Part shown: positions 47,784-57,070 of the stretch, piece after piece
How positions within the stretch are numbered: position 1 is the stretch's first letter
Layout of the letters: each line of letters begins with the position of its first letter
Made by a program: the position numbers and the translations under genes
The notes under the pieces: model-generated
What the model saw: the letters and a program-made list of their open reading frames with translations, nothing else
What the model was told of the DNA's origin: nothing
The model's database searches: none
Assembly: GCA_902801465.1 (NCBI GenBank)
Contig: CADCIH010000002.1
Location: 78,851 to 142,850 of the forward strand
Source: an uncultured Bacteroidia bacterium
GTDB lineage: Bacteria > Bacteroidota > Bacteroidia > Bacteroidales > F082
Direction of reading: 5' to 3'
DNA length: 64,000 nucleotides

Positions 47784-48625
47784 GAAAGCTGGGCGTTTTT
47801 CTGGTTTCCCTTTTGTTTCTTGCTGGCTGTGGAAAGTTGTTTCGACAGTCGGATCGGATTATCGTGGCGGAATGCTACGATAAGAAACTGTACGCCGATG
47901 AGCTGGGAGGCCTGGTCCCATCAAGCGCGGGAAAACTCGACAGTTTGACACAGGTGAACGCCTTTATCGACTCGTGGGTGCGCCGGCAAGTGTTGGTTCA
48001 CCAAGCCGAAATGAATCTCCCGCCAAGCGAACTCGACTTTACCAAACAACTTGAGGATTACCGCACATCGCTGGTGATATACGCCTATGAGACTCAGTTG
48101 ATTGAACAGTATCTTGATACCGTGGTCAGCCAAGAAGAGATATCAACTTATTATGAGGAACACAAGGAGAACTTCCAGCTTCGCTCAACAATGGTGCGTG
48201 TCGCTTATGTCATCCTCGACGCGGATTGCAAACATGAGAAAGATTTCAAGAAACTGTTGAGCGATCGCGATACCCTTGACGTGGCTCGTCTCGACGACCT
48301 GGCGTCGCAACATGCCAAGTTCGTCTCACTTGACGTGGATACCTGGATGCGACTCGACGACTTCCTTACCATCGTTCCAATCGAGATCTTCAACCACGAG
48401 AGTTTCCTCCGAAAAAACCGTTTCGTTTCGTTTGAAAAAGACGGCTTCGTCTACATGGTGCGCTTTGAGGACTATCTGCTGGAAAAAAGCGTGTCGCCTC
48501 TTGAACTCGAAGAAGCGAGAATTAAAAACATTATCCTGCTGAAAAGGCAGAAAGAATTGCTTGAACGTATGCACTCCGAACTATACGAACAGGCAAAAAA
48601 TGAAAAAGTATTTGAAATCTATTAA
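47780..48625 (+). CDS. SurA-N-like lipoprotein, likely chaperone
   Basis: 281 residues. The signal peptide ends in the lipobox LAGC (C17), so it should be lipid-anchored. The rest resembles the helical chaperone part of SurA/PpiD proteins (VNAFIDSWVRRQVLVHQAEMNLPPSE), followed by a short region placed like a parvulin domain but without its conserved residues. The likely role is a non-catalytic periplasmic chaperone working with the foldases on both sides. It overlaps the upstream gene (ATGA) and lies 9 bp before surA. Confidence 0.75.
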   Translation: MRKLGVFLVSLLFLAGCGKLFRQSDRIIVAECYDKKLYADELGGLVPSSAGKLDSLTQVNAFIDSWVRRQVLVHQAEMNLPPSELDFTKQLEDYRTSLVIYAYETQLIEQYLDTVVSQEEISTYYEEHKENFQLRSTMVRVAYVILDADCKHEKDFKKLLSDRDTLDVARLDDLASQHAKFVSLDVDTWMRLDDFLTIVPIEIFNHESFLRKNRFVSFEKDGFVYMVRFEDYLLEKSVSPLELEEARIKNIILLKRQKELLERMHSELYEQAKNEKVFEIY

Positions 48626-48634
48626 AGTAACAGT

Positions 48635-50023
48635 ATGCTGAAAAGATTTTTGTTTTTGACAGTTGCAATGCTTGGAATGACCGTGGGTGTCATGGCCCAG
48701 CAGCCGAAAGTCCAAGTGATCGACAAGGTAGTAGCTGTCGTCGGCAAGAACATCATCCTCCAATCTGACGTGGAGAACCAATACCAACAATACCGCATGC
48801 AGGGCAACATCGAAGGTAGCAGCAAGGATATGCATTGTGCCATCCTGGAGGAACTGATGTTCCAAAAGCTGATGCTGAACCAAGCTGAGATGGACAGCCT
48901 TGAGGTTACTGACAGCGAGGTCGACGCAGAACTGAGCCGTCGTATCAGTGATCTGATCGGCCGTGCCGGTTCCCAAGAAAAGCTGGAGACAATCTTCAAC
49001 AAGACCATGTCGCAAATCAAGGAAGAAATGCGTCGGCTGGTAAAGGAAAAGAGCCTTCAAGACCAAGTCCGCGCCAACCTTTTGAAAGGGGTGACGGTGA
49101 CTCCTGCCGAAGTCAGGGCTTTTTATAAAGGACTCCCTCAGGATAGCATCCCAATGGTGGACACCCAATACGAAATCATGCAAATCGTGAAACGTCCACC
49201 TATCAGTATCGACGAGAAGCTATCGGTGAAGGACCAACTCTATCAGATTCGCCGACGTATCCTCGACGGCGAAAGCAGCTTTTCGACCATGGCCATCCTG
49301 TATTCGGAAGACCCTGGATCGGCCAAAAAAGGCGGTGAGCTAGGTTTCACAGGCAGAGGTGAGTTCGCCCCAGAGTTCGAGAACGTGGCCTTCAACCTCC
49401 ATGAAGGGGAGATCTCAGAGGTGGTGGAGACCCAGTTCGGGTTCCATATCATCCAACTCATTGAGCGTAGAGGCGATTATGTCAACTGCCGCCATATCCT
49501 CATGACCGCCAAAGTTCCTGTTGAAGCCCTCGAAAAAGCCCAGCATGAACTCGACTCGGCAGCACAACTGATCCGTAATGGCGACCTCACCTTCGAGGAG
49601 GCCTGCAAACGGTTTAGCGATGACGACTCCAAGACCAATGGCGGCTATATCGGCAACCCGATCGCCGGTGGCTACGCAATTGGAATGCAAGACATTCAAG
49701 ATCTGGAGAACTACGGCTTCCAGGAATTCAAGAACCTGGCTTTTGTCATCAGCCGTCTCGGGGAAGGCGTCGTGAGCGACCCCGTCCCCATGACCACCAG
49801 CGACAACAAAGATGCCTTCAGACTGGTGATGGTGAAAAAAGTGGTCCCCGCTCATAAGGCCAACTTGACCGATGACTATTCGTTGATACAAGGCTGGGCC
49901 ATGAACAAGAAAAACCAAGAGGTAATCAGCACCTGGATAAGAAACAAAGCCAAGAAAGCCTTCATTCGCATCGACGAGGATTTCACCGACTGCGATTTCC
50001 AATTTGAATGGGAGAAAAAATAA
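48635..50023 (+). CDS. surA: SurA-like peptidyl-prolyl isomerase
   Basis: 462 residues with a signal peptide ending VMAQ. It has the SurA N-terminal motif VVAVVGKNIILQSDVENQ and a chaperone helix region. Two parvulin domains follow: the first has FSTMAILYSEDPGSAKKGGE and GFHIIQLIERRGD, and the second is more divergent (CRHILMTAKVP ... FEEACKRFSDD). SurA escorts outer-membrane beta-barrel proteins through the periplasm. It is the third foldase gene in a row downstream of guaB. Confidence 0.9.
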   Translation: MLKRFLFLTVAMLGMTVGVMAQQPKVQVIDKVVAVVGKNIILQSDVENQYQQYRMQGNIEGSSKDMHCAILEELMFQKLMLNQAEMDSLEVTDSEVDAELSRRISDLIGRAGSQEKLETIFNKTMSQIKEEMRRLVKEKSLQDQVRANLLKGVTVTPAEVRAFYKGLPQDSIPMVDTQYEIMQIVKRPPISIDEKLSVKDQLYQIRRRILDGESSFSTMAILYSEDPGSAKKGGELGFTGRGEFAPEFENVAFNLHEGEISEVVETQFGFHIIQLIERRGDYVNCRHILMTAKVPVEALEKAQHELDSAAQLIRNGDLTFEEACKRFSDDDSKTNGGYIGNPIAGGYAIGMQDIQDLENYGFQEFKNLAFVISRLGEGVVSDPVPMTTSDNKDAFRLVMVKKVVPAHKANLTDDYSLIQGWAMNKKNQEVISTWIRNKAKKAFIRIDEDFTDCDFQFEWEKK

Positions 50024-50029
50024 AGAGTT

Positions 50030-50992
50030 ATGTACAGTTCTGACGTGGAGGGCGCTAAAGCCCTGGTGGAGAAATATAACCGCCTTCGCGGCGAAATAGG
50101 GAAGGTGATCGTGGGACAGGAAGAGGTGATTCACAACACCATCCTCTCAATCTTCTGTCAAGGCCACGTGCTTCTGGTGGGCGTTCCCGGATTGGCCAAA
50201 ACCTTGCTGGTGAATACTATCGGACAAGCTCTTGGGTTGAGCTTCAGCCGCATCCAGTTCACCCCCGACTTGATGCCTTCCGATATTGTGGGTACAGAGA
50301 TTCTCGATGAGTCGCGGCAGTTCCGCTTCGTTAAGGGACCTGCTTTTGCAAACATCATCCTTGCCGATGAAATCAACCGCACGCCTCCTAAAACCCAGTC
50401 GGCTTTGCTTGAGGCTATGCAGGAGAGACGCATCACGGTATCGGGCAAGACCTACCAACTGCCAGAGCCTTTCTTCGTACTGGCTACGCAAAACCCTATA
50501 GAACAAGAGGGAACCTATCCGCTGCCTGAGGCACAGCTCGACCGTTTTATGTTCAACCTTTCGCTCGATTATCCTACATACGAAGAGGAAGTTGAAGTGG
50601 TCAAGAACACCACCATGGGCAAAACCACAGAGGTGAATGCCGTGCTCTCACCAGAAGAGATCGTTTATTTCCAACAGCTGGTGCGTAGAGTGCCGGTGTC
50701 GGACAATGTGTATGAGTATGCCGTCGCATTGTCGGCAAAGACTCGTCCAGGAACGGAACGGGCGCATGATTGGGCCAACCGTTTCTTGAGTTGGGGTGCC
50801 GGACCTCGCGCTTCGCAATACCTGATTATCGGTGCCAAGGCCAATGCCTTGCTCTCTGGTAAATACTCGCCTGATATCGAGGATGTCCGAAAAGTGGCCA
50901 TCCCGATCTTGCGGCACCGTCTCATCCGGAATTATACCGCCGAGGCCGAGGGAGTCGGCATCGAGGATATCATCAAAGAACTGGTAAAATAA
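50030..50992 (+). CDS. MoxR-family AAA+ ATPase
   Basis: 320 residues. The MoxR layout: Walker A GVPGLAKTLL, Walker B ILADEINRTPPKTQSALLEAMQE, sensor VLATQNPIEQEGTYPLPEAQLDRF and a C-terminal lid domain. MoxR ATPases act as chaperones for cofactor insertion or complex assembly, often with VWA proteins. Here no VWA gene follows; a terminator comes at once. A remote link to the VWA gene at the window start cannot be judged. Confidence 0.93.
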   Translation: MYSSDVEGAKALVEKYNRLRGEIGKVIVGQEEVIHNTILSIFCQGHVLLVGVPGLAKTLLVNTIGQALGLSFSRIQFTPDLMPSDIVGTEILDESRQFRFVKGPAFANIILADEINRTPPKTQSALLEAMQERRITVSGKTYQLPEPFFVLATQNPIEQEGTYPLPEAQLDRFMFNLSLDYPTYEEEVEVVKNTTMGKTTEVNAVLSPEEIVYFQQLVRRVPVSDNVYEYAVALSAKTRPGTERAHDWANRFLSWGAGPRASQYLIIGAKANALLSGKYSPDIEDVRKVAIPILRHRLIRNYTAEAEGVGIEDIIKELVK

Positions 50993-50994
50993 AA

Positions 50995-51030
50995 AGAAAC
51001 AGCCTGAAATGCTTCAGGCTGTTTCTTTTT
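50995..51030 (+). terminator. Terminator of the guaB-moxR operon
   Basis: GAAACAGCCTGAA / TTCAGGCTGTTTC with a 4-nt loop and T5, a 13-bp stem. Confidence 0.9.
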
Positions 51031-51052
51031 ATAAACGATTATAGTCTTCGAA

Positions 51053-51400
51053 TCAGATACCAGGATTGGCCGAAATCTTTCTCTTGGCTTCTTTTGAGAA
51101 AATAGCGAAAAAGTCGCGGTGAAGGATCACCGAGATGCGCATCAAAAGCTCAGTGTCGATGTCCTGACGACGGAAGATGTTATAGACATTGGTGCGGTCG
51201 CAGTCAAGCTTGCGGGCAAGCCATGACACAGTGCGTTCTTGGTTCTTCAGTTCCTGTTGGATGAGGGTACCGATGAAAATGGCGTTTTCATCGCCAGCAG
51301 CGGCTGTTGCTCTTTTGGCTCTTGGCTTTCTGGTGCCTCTCTTGGTTTCTTTGATCTCGTTGTTTTCCATTTCTTTTAATTTTTTGTTGGTTTTTGACAT
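51053..51400 (-). CDS. Small HTH regulator with basic N-terminus
   Basis: 115 residues from the ATG at 51400; 51370 (MENNEIK) is an alternative. The N-terminal ~45 residues are Lys/Arg-rich and probably disordered. The C-terminal part (RTVSWLARKLDCDRTNVYNIF, then IDTELLMRISVILHRDFFAIFS) is a helix-turn-helix of the XRE kind. The family role is unknown to me. It is transcribed from a promoter at 51702-51709 through a ~295-nt leader that folds strongly, which hints at RNA-level control. Confidence 0.7.
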   Translation of the reverse strand: MSKTNKKLKEMENNEIKETKRGTRKPRAKRATAAAGDENAIFIGTLIQQELKNQERTVSWLARKLDCDRTNVYNIFRRQDIDTELLMRISVILHRDFFAIFSKEAKRKISANPGI

Positions 51401-51434
51401 CAGGTGACCCCAAAAAGAATGTGGGACCACTTAT

Positions 51435-51598
51435 TTACGTTCGCAGTAAGCCTAGATAAAATGCTGCTAATCTCAATGTGTATCCCACATCTTATTCAGA
51501 TGTACGTACAATAGTCTTATCGAGATTAGGTTTAGACCCGCCAAGTTTCCCTGGCGCTGTCGGAAGAAATGATTTCTAGGCTTTTCTTCTGAACGTAA
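51435..51598 (-). ncRNA. Structured leader RNA upstream of the HTH gene
   Basis: Nested pairings on the transcribed (minus) strand, in plus coordinates: 51435-51442 with 51591-51598 (TTACGTTC/GAACGTAA), 51448-51456 with 51575-51583 (AAGCCTAGA/TCTAGGCTT), and 51467-51474 with 51522-51529 (CTAATCTC/GAGATTAG). Side hairpins are at 51487-51503 (ACATCT/AGATGT) and 51539-51556 (CGCCA/TGGCG). A further 8-bp GTGGTCCC/GGGGTCAC hairpin lies close to the start codon. It matches no riboswitch I recognise. Confidence 0.6.
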
Positions 51599-51701
51599 AA
51601 TAATCACTAATGCCGTTTAATTATGTTTAAGTTAATTTGTGTCTACTCTTTGTCTTTTTTTTAATGTTGTTTTTTATTGTTACTAATCTTATTTTGCCAT
51701 G

Positions 51702-51709
51702 CAAATATA
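51702..51709 (-). promoter_or_regulatory. -7 element for the structured leader and HTH gene
   Basis: TATATTTG on the minus strand, about 300 bp upstream of the ATG at 51400. Confidence 0.6.
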
Positions 51710-51745
51710 GCAAATATTATTTCATATTGTTACACAAATTATAAA

Positions 51746-51768
51746 TTTATCGAAAAATCATCGATAAA
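51746..51768. repeat. Inverted repeat in the AT-rich gap
   Basis: TTTATCGA / TCGATAAA, an 8-bp stem with a 7-nt loop. Together with the palindrome at 51806 it occupies the gap between the leader promoter and the LUD gene. Confidence 0.6.
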
Positions 51769-51805
51769 ACGACAATAAAAAGCTGAAAATCAGATAATTA
51801 CATTC

Positions 51806-51828
51806 TAATTTAGAATTATTCTAAATTA
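51806..51828. repeat. Perfect palindrome over the LUD stop codon
   Basis: TAATTTAGAAT-T-ATTCTAAATTA, an 11-bp arm palindrome with one central base, including the TAA of the LUD gene. It could be a weak terminator or an operator site. Confidence 0.65.
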
Positions 51829-52491
51829 TTCATCCACCAAAAACACGGCAATTTGGCGTGCACCAAAAACGCCTTTGACAGATTCTTGCTCGACAGCATG
51901 GGTCTGTGTCAGCCCCGTGAGGATGACGGCCTGAGAGGAAACCTTGTCGCCCAAATCTTCCTTCAACAACTGTAAAGCCTCCTTGAGCCCTCCTACGATC
52001 TGGTCGGTGCGCGCAATCACCAAGAGTACGTCGCAGTCGGTATAGGATCTCCTCGAACCGGCTCTGCCATCGGTGAGTACGATGCTCCCCGTCTGGGCAA
52101 TCAGATAGTCGCAGGGCATAATGCTCGCCAGCCTTTTCCGTCCCGGAACGTCAGGCTCAGTGCAATATTGTATGCCATACTTCTCAAGTAAGGCCTGCAT
52201 CTCATGGCTGGTGCACCATAACGGCTCCCAACCGTTTTGTGGTGCCAATTGCCGTAGACATTCGCCAAGCTCCGACTCGTTTTCCAAATAGATGAAGATG
52301 CCGCCCATGTCCTTGAACCTCTGGACAAAGGTGATGGCGTTGCCATCTTCCTCCTTGATGGGGTTCCAAGTGTCGGACTGCAAGTCGATGTCCTCAAACA
52401 TCGCCTCGGGCTTCTCCATGATGGCGTTCCTGAGCCGTGCGAGAATCTGCTCCTTGTTGGTTACTTGGTCAAAACCTTTCCTATCCTTCAT
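51826..52491 (-). CDS. LUD-domain (LutC/YkgG-like) protein
   Basis: 221 residues from the ATG at 52491, which overlaps the end of ftsH by 11 bp. The LUD core has CDYLIAQTGSIVLTDGRAGSRRS and a VLLVIARTDQIVGGLKEAL segment. LutC-type proteins take part in lactate utilisation with LutA/LutB, but those genes are absent here. In Bacteroidota this gene often sits alone beside ftsH and rsfS. Function in this setting is unknown. Confidence 0.82.
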   Translation of the reverse strand: MKDRKGFDQVTNKEQILARLRNAIMEKPEAMFEDIDLQSDTWNPIKEEDGNAITFVQRFKDMGGIFIYLENESELGECLRQLAPQNGWEPLWCTSHEMQALLEKYGIQYCTEPDVPGRKRLASIMPCDYLIAQTGSIVLTDGRAGSRRSYTDCDVLLVIARTDQIVGGLKEALQLLKEDLGDKVSSQAVILTGLTQTHAVEQESVKGVFGARQIAVFLVDE

Positions 52492-54388
52492 GGCTTTCCG
52501 TATTAGTGTCGGTGTCCCACGGACGTTTTCCAAATATGATTTCCAGGTCGTCACCGAAGATGACTTCCTTCTCGATGAGTTTGTTGGCCAGTTGGGTGAG
52601 GCCGTCCCTATGACTGCTCAATATTTCGATGGCCTCTTGGTAAGCTTTCTCCACCAATTTGCTCACCTGCTTGTCGATGGTCTCAGCGGTCTTCTCGCTG
52701 TATGGCTTGGTCAGGCTGTAATCCTGTTGCCCGGTGGAGTCGTAATAGCTCAGGTTGCCTATCTCCTCGTCGAGACCATAATAGGTCACCATGGCGAATG
52801 CCTGCTTGGTCACCTTCTCCAGGTCGGAGAGCGCTCCCGTGGAGATCTGTCCAAAGATCACCTGTTCGGCGGCACGTCCTCCCATGGTGGCAATCATCTC
52901 GTGATAAAGCTGTTCCTTGGTGGTGATCTGACGCTCCTCAGGGAGATACCAGGCGGCGCCGAGTGCCTTGCCTCTCGGTACGATGGTCACCTTCACCAAT
53001 GGATGGGCGTAACGCAACAGCCAACTGGTGGTGGCGTGTCCAGCCTCGTGGAAGGCAATCACCTTCTTCTCGTCAGCGGTGATGATCTTGTTCTTCTTCT
53101 CCAAACCACCGATGATGCGGTCAACGGCATCGAGGAAGTCCTGCTTGTCGATGGCCTCCTTGCCTTTGCGGGCGGCCATCAAAGCAGCCTCGTTACAGAC
53201 ATTGGCGATATCGGCTCCAGAGAACCCTGGCGTCTGCTTGGCAAGGAACTCGCGGTCGACATCGGGACCGAGCTTCAAGCCCCTCATGTGGACGTCGAAA
53301 ATCTCACGGCGGCCGTTGAGGTCGGGCAACTCCACGTAAATCTGACGGTCGAAACGCCCGGCACGCATCAAGGCCTTGTCGAGAATGTCGGCTCGGTTGG
53401 TGGCGGCCAACACGATGACGCCAGTGTTGGTGCCGAAGCCATCCATCTCAGTGAGCAATTGGTTCAACGTGCTCTCACGCTCGTCGTTGCCCCCGTTGAT
53501 GGGGTTCTTTCCCCTGGCGCGGCCGATGGCGTCAATCTCGTCGATGAAGATGATGCAAGGCGATTTTTGCTTGGCGTTGTTGAACAAGTCGCGCACCCGT
53601 GAGGCTCCTACGCCTACGAACATCTCCACGAAATCGGAACCGGAGATGCTGAAAAACGGCACGTTGGCTTCACCTGCAACCGACTTGGCCAGCAAGGTCT
53701 TGCCCGTTCCGGGAGGACCAACCAGCAATACGCCCTTGGGTATCTTGCCACCTAACCTGGTGTATTTGGTGGGATTCTTCAAGAAATCCACAATCTCCAT
53801 GATCTCCACCTTGGCCTCCTCAAGTCCAGCCACATCCTTGAAAGTGACGTTGACCGGCACGTTGTCCTTGTCGAACAACTGGGCCTTCGATTTCCCGATG
53901 TTGAAAATCTGTCCGCCACCTCCCATGGAACCACGCCCCATGCCACGCATGAACAGGAACCACAAAGCGATGATGAACACGAAAGGCAAGATCCAGGTGA
54001 ACAACAGATCCAACCCCCAACTCTTGCGTTCCACGTTGGTGATGTAAACGGGCTGTTCAATGCCACTCTCCACCTGCACCCGCTCCACAGTCTCCTCAAA
54101 ACGGTCCAACGAACCGATTCGATAGGTGTAACTTGGAGTGCGAGTGTTTTCCTGAGTGTAAATCTCGGCGTTCTCCTTGTTGATCAACTCGATCTTGGTG
54201 ACCTCGCCCTTCTGAAGCATCTCGATGAGCTGACCCATCTCAATCTCCTCCGACCGGGTTTCGTCCTTGCCTGAGAAATAAAGTGACAAAAGGACCACCG
54301 TTAAAATAACGTAAATCCAATAAATGTTGAATCTCCTCTTCCCCTTCTGCGGGTTAGGCTTATTGGGAGTGCTGCTGTTTTCGCTCAT
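52481..54388 (-). CDS. ftsH: ATP-dependent zinc metalloprotease FtsH
   Basis: 635 residues from the ATG at 54388 ([10 protein letters not shown]). Two membrane helices flank a periplasmic domain (residues ~21-40 and ~135-155). The AAA domain has GPPGTGKT, the Walker B pair in [11 protein letters not shown] and the arginine-finger region [22 protein letters not shown]. The zinc site HEAGH is at 447-451. It degrades misfolded membrane proteins and unstable regulators. A longer upstream frame through rsfS is rejected. The order rsfS-ftsH-LUD looks like one operon. Confidence 0.96.
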   Translation of the reverse strand: MSENSSTPNKPNPQKGKRRFNIYWIYVILTVVLLSLYFSGKDETRSEEIEMGQLIEMLQKGEVTKIELINKENAEIYTQENTRTPSYTYRIGSLDRFEETVERVQVESGIEQPVYITNVERKSWGLDLLFTWILPFVFIIALWFLFMRGMGRGSMGGGGQIFNIGKSKAQLFDKDNVPVNVTFKDVAGLEEAKVEIMEIVDFLKNPTKYTRLGGKIPKGVLLVGPPGTGKTLLAKSVAGEANVPFFSISGSDFVEMFVGVGASRVRDLFNNAKQKSPCIIFIDEIDAIGRARGKNPINGGNDERESTLNQLLTEMDGFGTNTGVIVLAATNRADILDKALMRAGRFDRQIYVELPDLNGRREIFDVHMRGLKLGPDVDREFLAKQTPGFSGADIANVCNEAALMAARKGKEAIDKQDFLDAVDRIIGGLEKKNKIITADEKKVIAFHEAGHATTSWLLRYAHPLVKVTIVPRGKALGAAWYLPEERQITTKEQLYHEMIATMGGRAAEQVIFGQISTGALSDLEKVTKQAFAMVTYYGLDEEIGNLSYYDSTGQQDYSLTKPYSEKTAETIDKQVSKLVEKAYQEAIEILSSHRDGLTQLANKLIEKEVIFGDDLEIIFGKRPWDTDTNTESHEG

Positions 54389-54417
54389 AAAAACCAAAAA
54401 ATATCTAAAAACACCAA

Positions 54418-54792
54418 TTATTCTTCTCCATTCACTATTCTCTCGGCATCGGCCCAGAGCTCCTCCAATTGGTAGAAACTGCGCGCCGACTGAAGGAAGA
54501 CGTGAACCACGACATCCACGAAGTCGATCAGTATCCATTCCGTGTTATCCCTCCCTTCCACATGGTAAGGCTTCACGTGCTCTTTCTCCCATACAAGGTC
54601 GATGACCTTGTCGGCAATGGCGTCCACCTGCGTCTTCGAATTGGCGTGGCAGATGACAAAGTAATCGGTCACCGAAGTGCCCGTCTCCCTCAAATCCAAA
54701 GTGACGATCTCTTTTCCTTTTATTGAATCCATGGCTTCGACAACGGTGGCCACAAGCGACTCTACGTTGTCCGACTGGTGTCTAATTCTCAT
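54418..54792 (-). CDS. rsfS: Ribosome silencing factor
   Basis: 124 residues of the RsfS/Iojap fold (KEIVTLDLRETGTSVTDYFVICHANSKTQ, then EGRDNTEWILIDFVDVVVHVF). It binds ribosomal protein L14 on the 50S subunit and blocks subunit joining when nutrients are scarce. It precedes ftsH by 29 bp on the same strand. The spacing to the divergent kdsC-like gene is 123 bp of AT-rich sequence. Confidence 0.93.
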   Translation of the reverse strand: MRIRHQSDNVESLVATVVEAMDSIKGKEIVTLDLRETGTSVTDYFVICHANSKTQVDAIADKVIDLVWEKEHVKPYHVEGRDNTEWILIDFVDVVVHVFLQSARSFYQLEELWADAERIVNGEE

Positions 54793-54915
54793 GCTTTTCC
54801 TCTCTTTTATTCCTTTTAAACTACAAAATTACACAAATAGTTTGATTGTTGCCGCTTTTTTTGGACAGAATTGGCAAAAAATCCTTAATTTCGTGCATCG
54901 AAACGTAATATCATC

Positions 54916-55437
54916 ATGCACGAATTGAACGAAATGCTGACCAAGGTCACCACCTTCATCTTCGACTACGACGGAGTAATGACCGACGGAACGGTCTATA
55001 TGGACAGCAACGGCGATCCTTTGCGAACCTCCAACGTTAAAGATGGCTATGCCATCCAACTGGCCGGAAAACTGGGGTTCCATGTCGCCGTCATCTCAGG
55101 CGCAGTGGTAACCAACATCACAAAAAGGTTGAATATGTTAGGGGTAAAAGATGTGTTCACCGGCGTCCCTGACAAGATCGTGAAGCTTGAAGAATACATG
55201 AAGGCATACCATCTTGTCCCAGAACAGGTCGTTTACATGGGCGACGACATCCCGGACCTTCGCGTGATGCAACGTGTCGGGGTGCCAGCATGTCCCGCCG
55301 ACGCCTCCGAAGAGGTGAAAAGCATCAGCCGCTTCATCAGCGACCGTCCCGGCGGCCATGGCTGCGTGCGCGATATCATAGAACAAACCCTCAAGGCCCA
55401 AGGCAAATGGATGACCGCCGAAGCCTATTCCTGGTAA
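54916..55437 (+). CDS. KdsC-like HAD phosphatase (KDO 8-phosphate phosphatase)
   Basis: 173 residues of the C0 HAD type. Motif I is FDYDGVMTDGTVYMD, motif II ISGA, and motif IV VYMGDDIPDLRVMQRVG. It carries the NVKDGYAIQLA segment and the SDRPGGHGCVRDIIE C-terminal tail of KdsC enzymes, which remove phosphate from KDO 8-phosphate for lipid A core synthesis. lpxB four genes on fits that pathway. It is the first gene of a tight operon through lpxB. Confidence 0.88.
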   Translation: MHELNEMLTKVTTFIFDYDGVMTDGTVYMDSNGDPLRTSNVKDGYAIQLAGKLGFHVAVISGAVVTNITKRLNMLGVKDVFTGVPDKIVKLEEYMKAYHLVPEQVVYMGDDIPDLRVMQRVGVPACPADASEEVKSISRFISDRPGGHGCVRDIIEQTLKAQGKWMTAEAYSW

Positions 55438-55448
55438 AACCAACCGCC

Positions 55449-56033
55449 ATGATACTAGAACGTATTAATAATTATAATGTAGTGCTTGCATCCAAGTCGC
55501 CCCGCCGTCAAGAACTGCTGCGCGGCATGGGAGTGAAGTATGTCACCATCACCAAAGAAACCCCCGAGGATTATCCCGACATGCCTTTTAAAAAGGTCCC
55601 GGAATACCTCAGCCGACAAAAGTCGCTGGCGTTCACCGATGAGGAACTGCCTGAAGACTATCTCCTGATTACCGCCGACACCGTGGTGATCGCCGAAAAC
55701 GAAATCCTAGGGAAACCCGCCGACAAGGCCGACGCCCTGCGGATGCTCCAAATGCTCTCAGGCAAGACACATCACGTGGTGACCGGCGTCACCGTGAGGT
55801 CAAAACAAAAGATGAAGACCTTCGCCGCCACCTCCAAAGTCACCTTCGCCACCCTCGACCAAGAGGAAATGGAGCATTACATCGACCAATATCGTCCCTA
55901 CGACAAAGCGGGCGCCTACGGCATCCAAGAATGGATCGGATATGTGGGCATCTCGGGCCTTCAAGGCTCCTTCTATAATGTGATGGGCCTGCCTACCAGA
56001 AAACTGTACCAAACACTAAAGGAATTCAAATGA
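55449..56033 (+). CDS. maf: Maf-type nucleoside triphosphate pyrophosphatase
   Basis: 194 residues: ASKSPRRQELLRGMG at the N-terminus, ITADTVV with the catalytic Asp and DKAGAYGIQEWIG near the C-terminus. Maf proteins hydrolyse dTTP, UTP and modified nucleotides to monophosphates, limiting misincorporation. The ATG at 55449 is used; the frame starting at 55290 overlaps the upstream gene. It overlaps surE by 4 bp. Confidence 0.93.
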   Translation: MILERINNYNVVLASKSPRRQELLRGMGVKYVTITKETPEDYPDMPFKKVPEYLSRQKSLAFTDEELPEDYLLITADTVVIAENEILGKPADKADALRMLQMLSGKTHHVVTGVTVRSKQKMKTFAATSKVTFATLDQEEMEHYIDQYRPYDKAGAYGIQEWIGYVGISGLQGSFYNVMGLPTRKLYQTLKEFK

Positions 56034-56824
56034 CTAACAAGCCACACAAAAAACCACTCATACTTATCACCAACGATGATGGACACATGGCCAAAGGCCT
56101 GCGAAAACTCATCGATTTGATGAAACCCCTGGGAGAACTGGTCGTCATCTCCACCGAACAGGTGATGTCGGCAAAGGGACATTCCATCACTACGACGCCC
56201 ACCTTGACGGCACGACTCGTTGAAAATGGCCCCGACTTTAAGGAATATGTGTGCAACGGCACACCGGTCGACTGCGTGAAACTCGGTTACCAATGGCTTC
56301 TCGACCGGGCCCCCGACCTGGTGGTCTCTGGCATCAACCACGGCTCCAACGCCTCCACCAATGTCATCTACTCTGGCACCATGGCCGCCGCCATCGAGGC
56401 CTGCATGGACGGCATCAATGCCATAGGGTTCAGCCTCGACTGCTATGACCTCGACGCCGACTTCGACCATCTCGACGAATATATCGTCACCATCACCAAA
56501 GACGTCCTCCAAAACGGACTTCCAGAAGGTATCTGCCTGAATGTGAACTTCCCCAAACGAGGACCGGAACCTATCCGCGGACTCAGGGTGTGCCGCCAAG
56601 CCGCCGCCCAATGGACCGAAGCCTATAGCGAATTCGTGGACGAGAGAGGAGGTACCTGCCTGAAACTCGGCGGAAAGTTTACCTGCTTGGACGAAGGCGA
56701 CGACACAGACTATTATGCATTGCAAAACAACTATATCTCGCTGGTCCCCACCCATTTTGACCTGACAGCCAAACAATATATCGAGGGAATGCGACGTTTT
56801 GAACATATAATCGAGAACAAATGA
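56030..56824 (+). CDS. surE: 5'-nucleotidase SurE
   Basis: 264 residues. The metal-binding N-terminus ITNDDGHMAKGLRKL includes the two adjacent Asp. The catalytic region SAKGHSITTTPTL and the substrate loop SGINHGSNASTNVIYSGTMAAAIEA are intact. SurE removes phosphate from nucleoside 5'- and 3'-monophosphates and short polyphosphate in stationary phase. It overlaps both neighbours by 4 bp. Confidence 0.95.
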   Translation: MTNKPHKKPLILITNDDGHMAKGLRKLIDLMKPLGELVVISTEQVMSAKGHSITTTPTLTARLVENGPDFKEYVCNGTPVDCVKLGYQWLLDRAPDLVVSGINHGSNASTNVIYSGTMAAAIEACMDGINAIGFSLDCYDLDADFDHLDEYIVTITKDVLQNGLPEGICLNVNFPKRGPEPIRGLRVCRQAAAQWTEAYSEFVDERGGTCLKLGGKFTCLDEGDDTDYYALQNNYISLVPTHFDLTAKQYIEGMRRFEHIIENK

Positions 56825-57066
56825 GAATCAAAGACAACTTCTGGCTGGGACTGCTCGTGGGCGCCGCCTCGTTCGCCCTCTGCTTCCTGCTGCTTTGGCT
56901 CATCCCCTGGGGTGAAGCCTATCATAGAGCCCCCTACCTGCTGGCCTTCATTCCCGGTATCGTCCTCTTCAGGATGGCCATGGTGAAATGGAATCTGGAA
57001 CGAGTCGGCAAAGGAATCCTCCTGGTGACCTTCGTCGGCATGCTGTTGGTGTTTTTCTTGGTCTGA
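56821..57066 (+). CDS. Small membrane protein with three helices
   Basis: 81 residues. Three hydrophobic segments are visible (about 9-28, 36-52 and 64-80) with a short charged loop (MVKWNLERVGKG). There is no known domain. It overlaps surE by 4 bp and lies 4 bp before lpxB, so it is real and co-translated. A role at the inner membrane in the lipid A pathway is only a guess from position. Confidence 0.8.
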   Translation: MRIKDNFWLGLLVGAASFALCFLLLWLIPWGEAYHRAPYLLAFIPGIVLFRMAMVKWNLERVGKGILLVTFVGMLLVFFLV

Positions 57067-57070
57067 TCCT

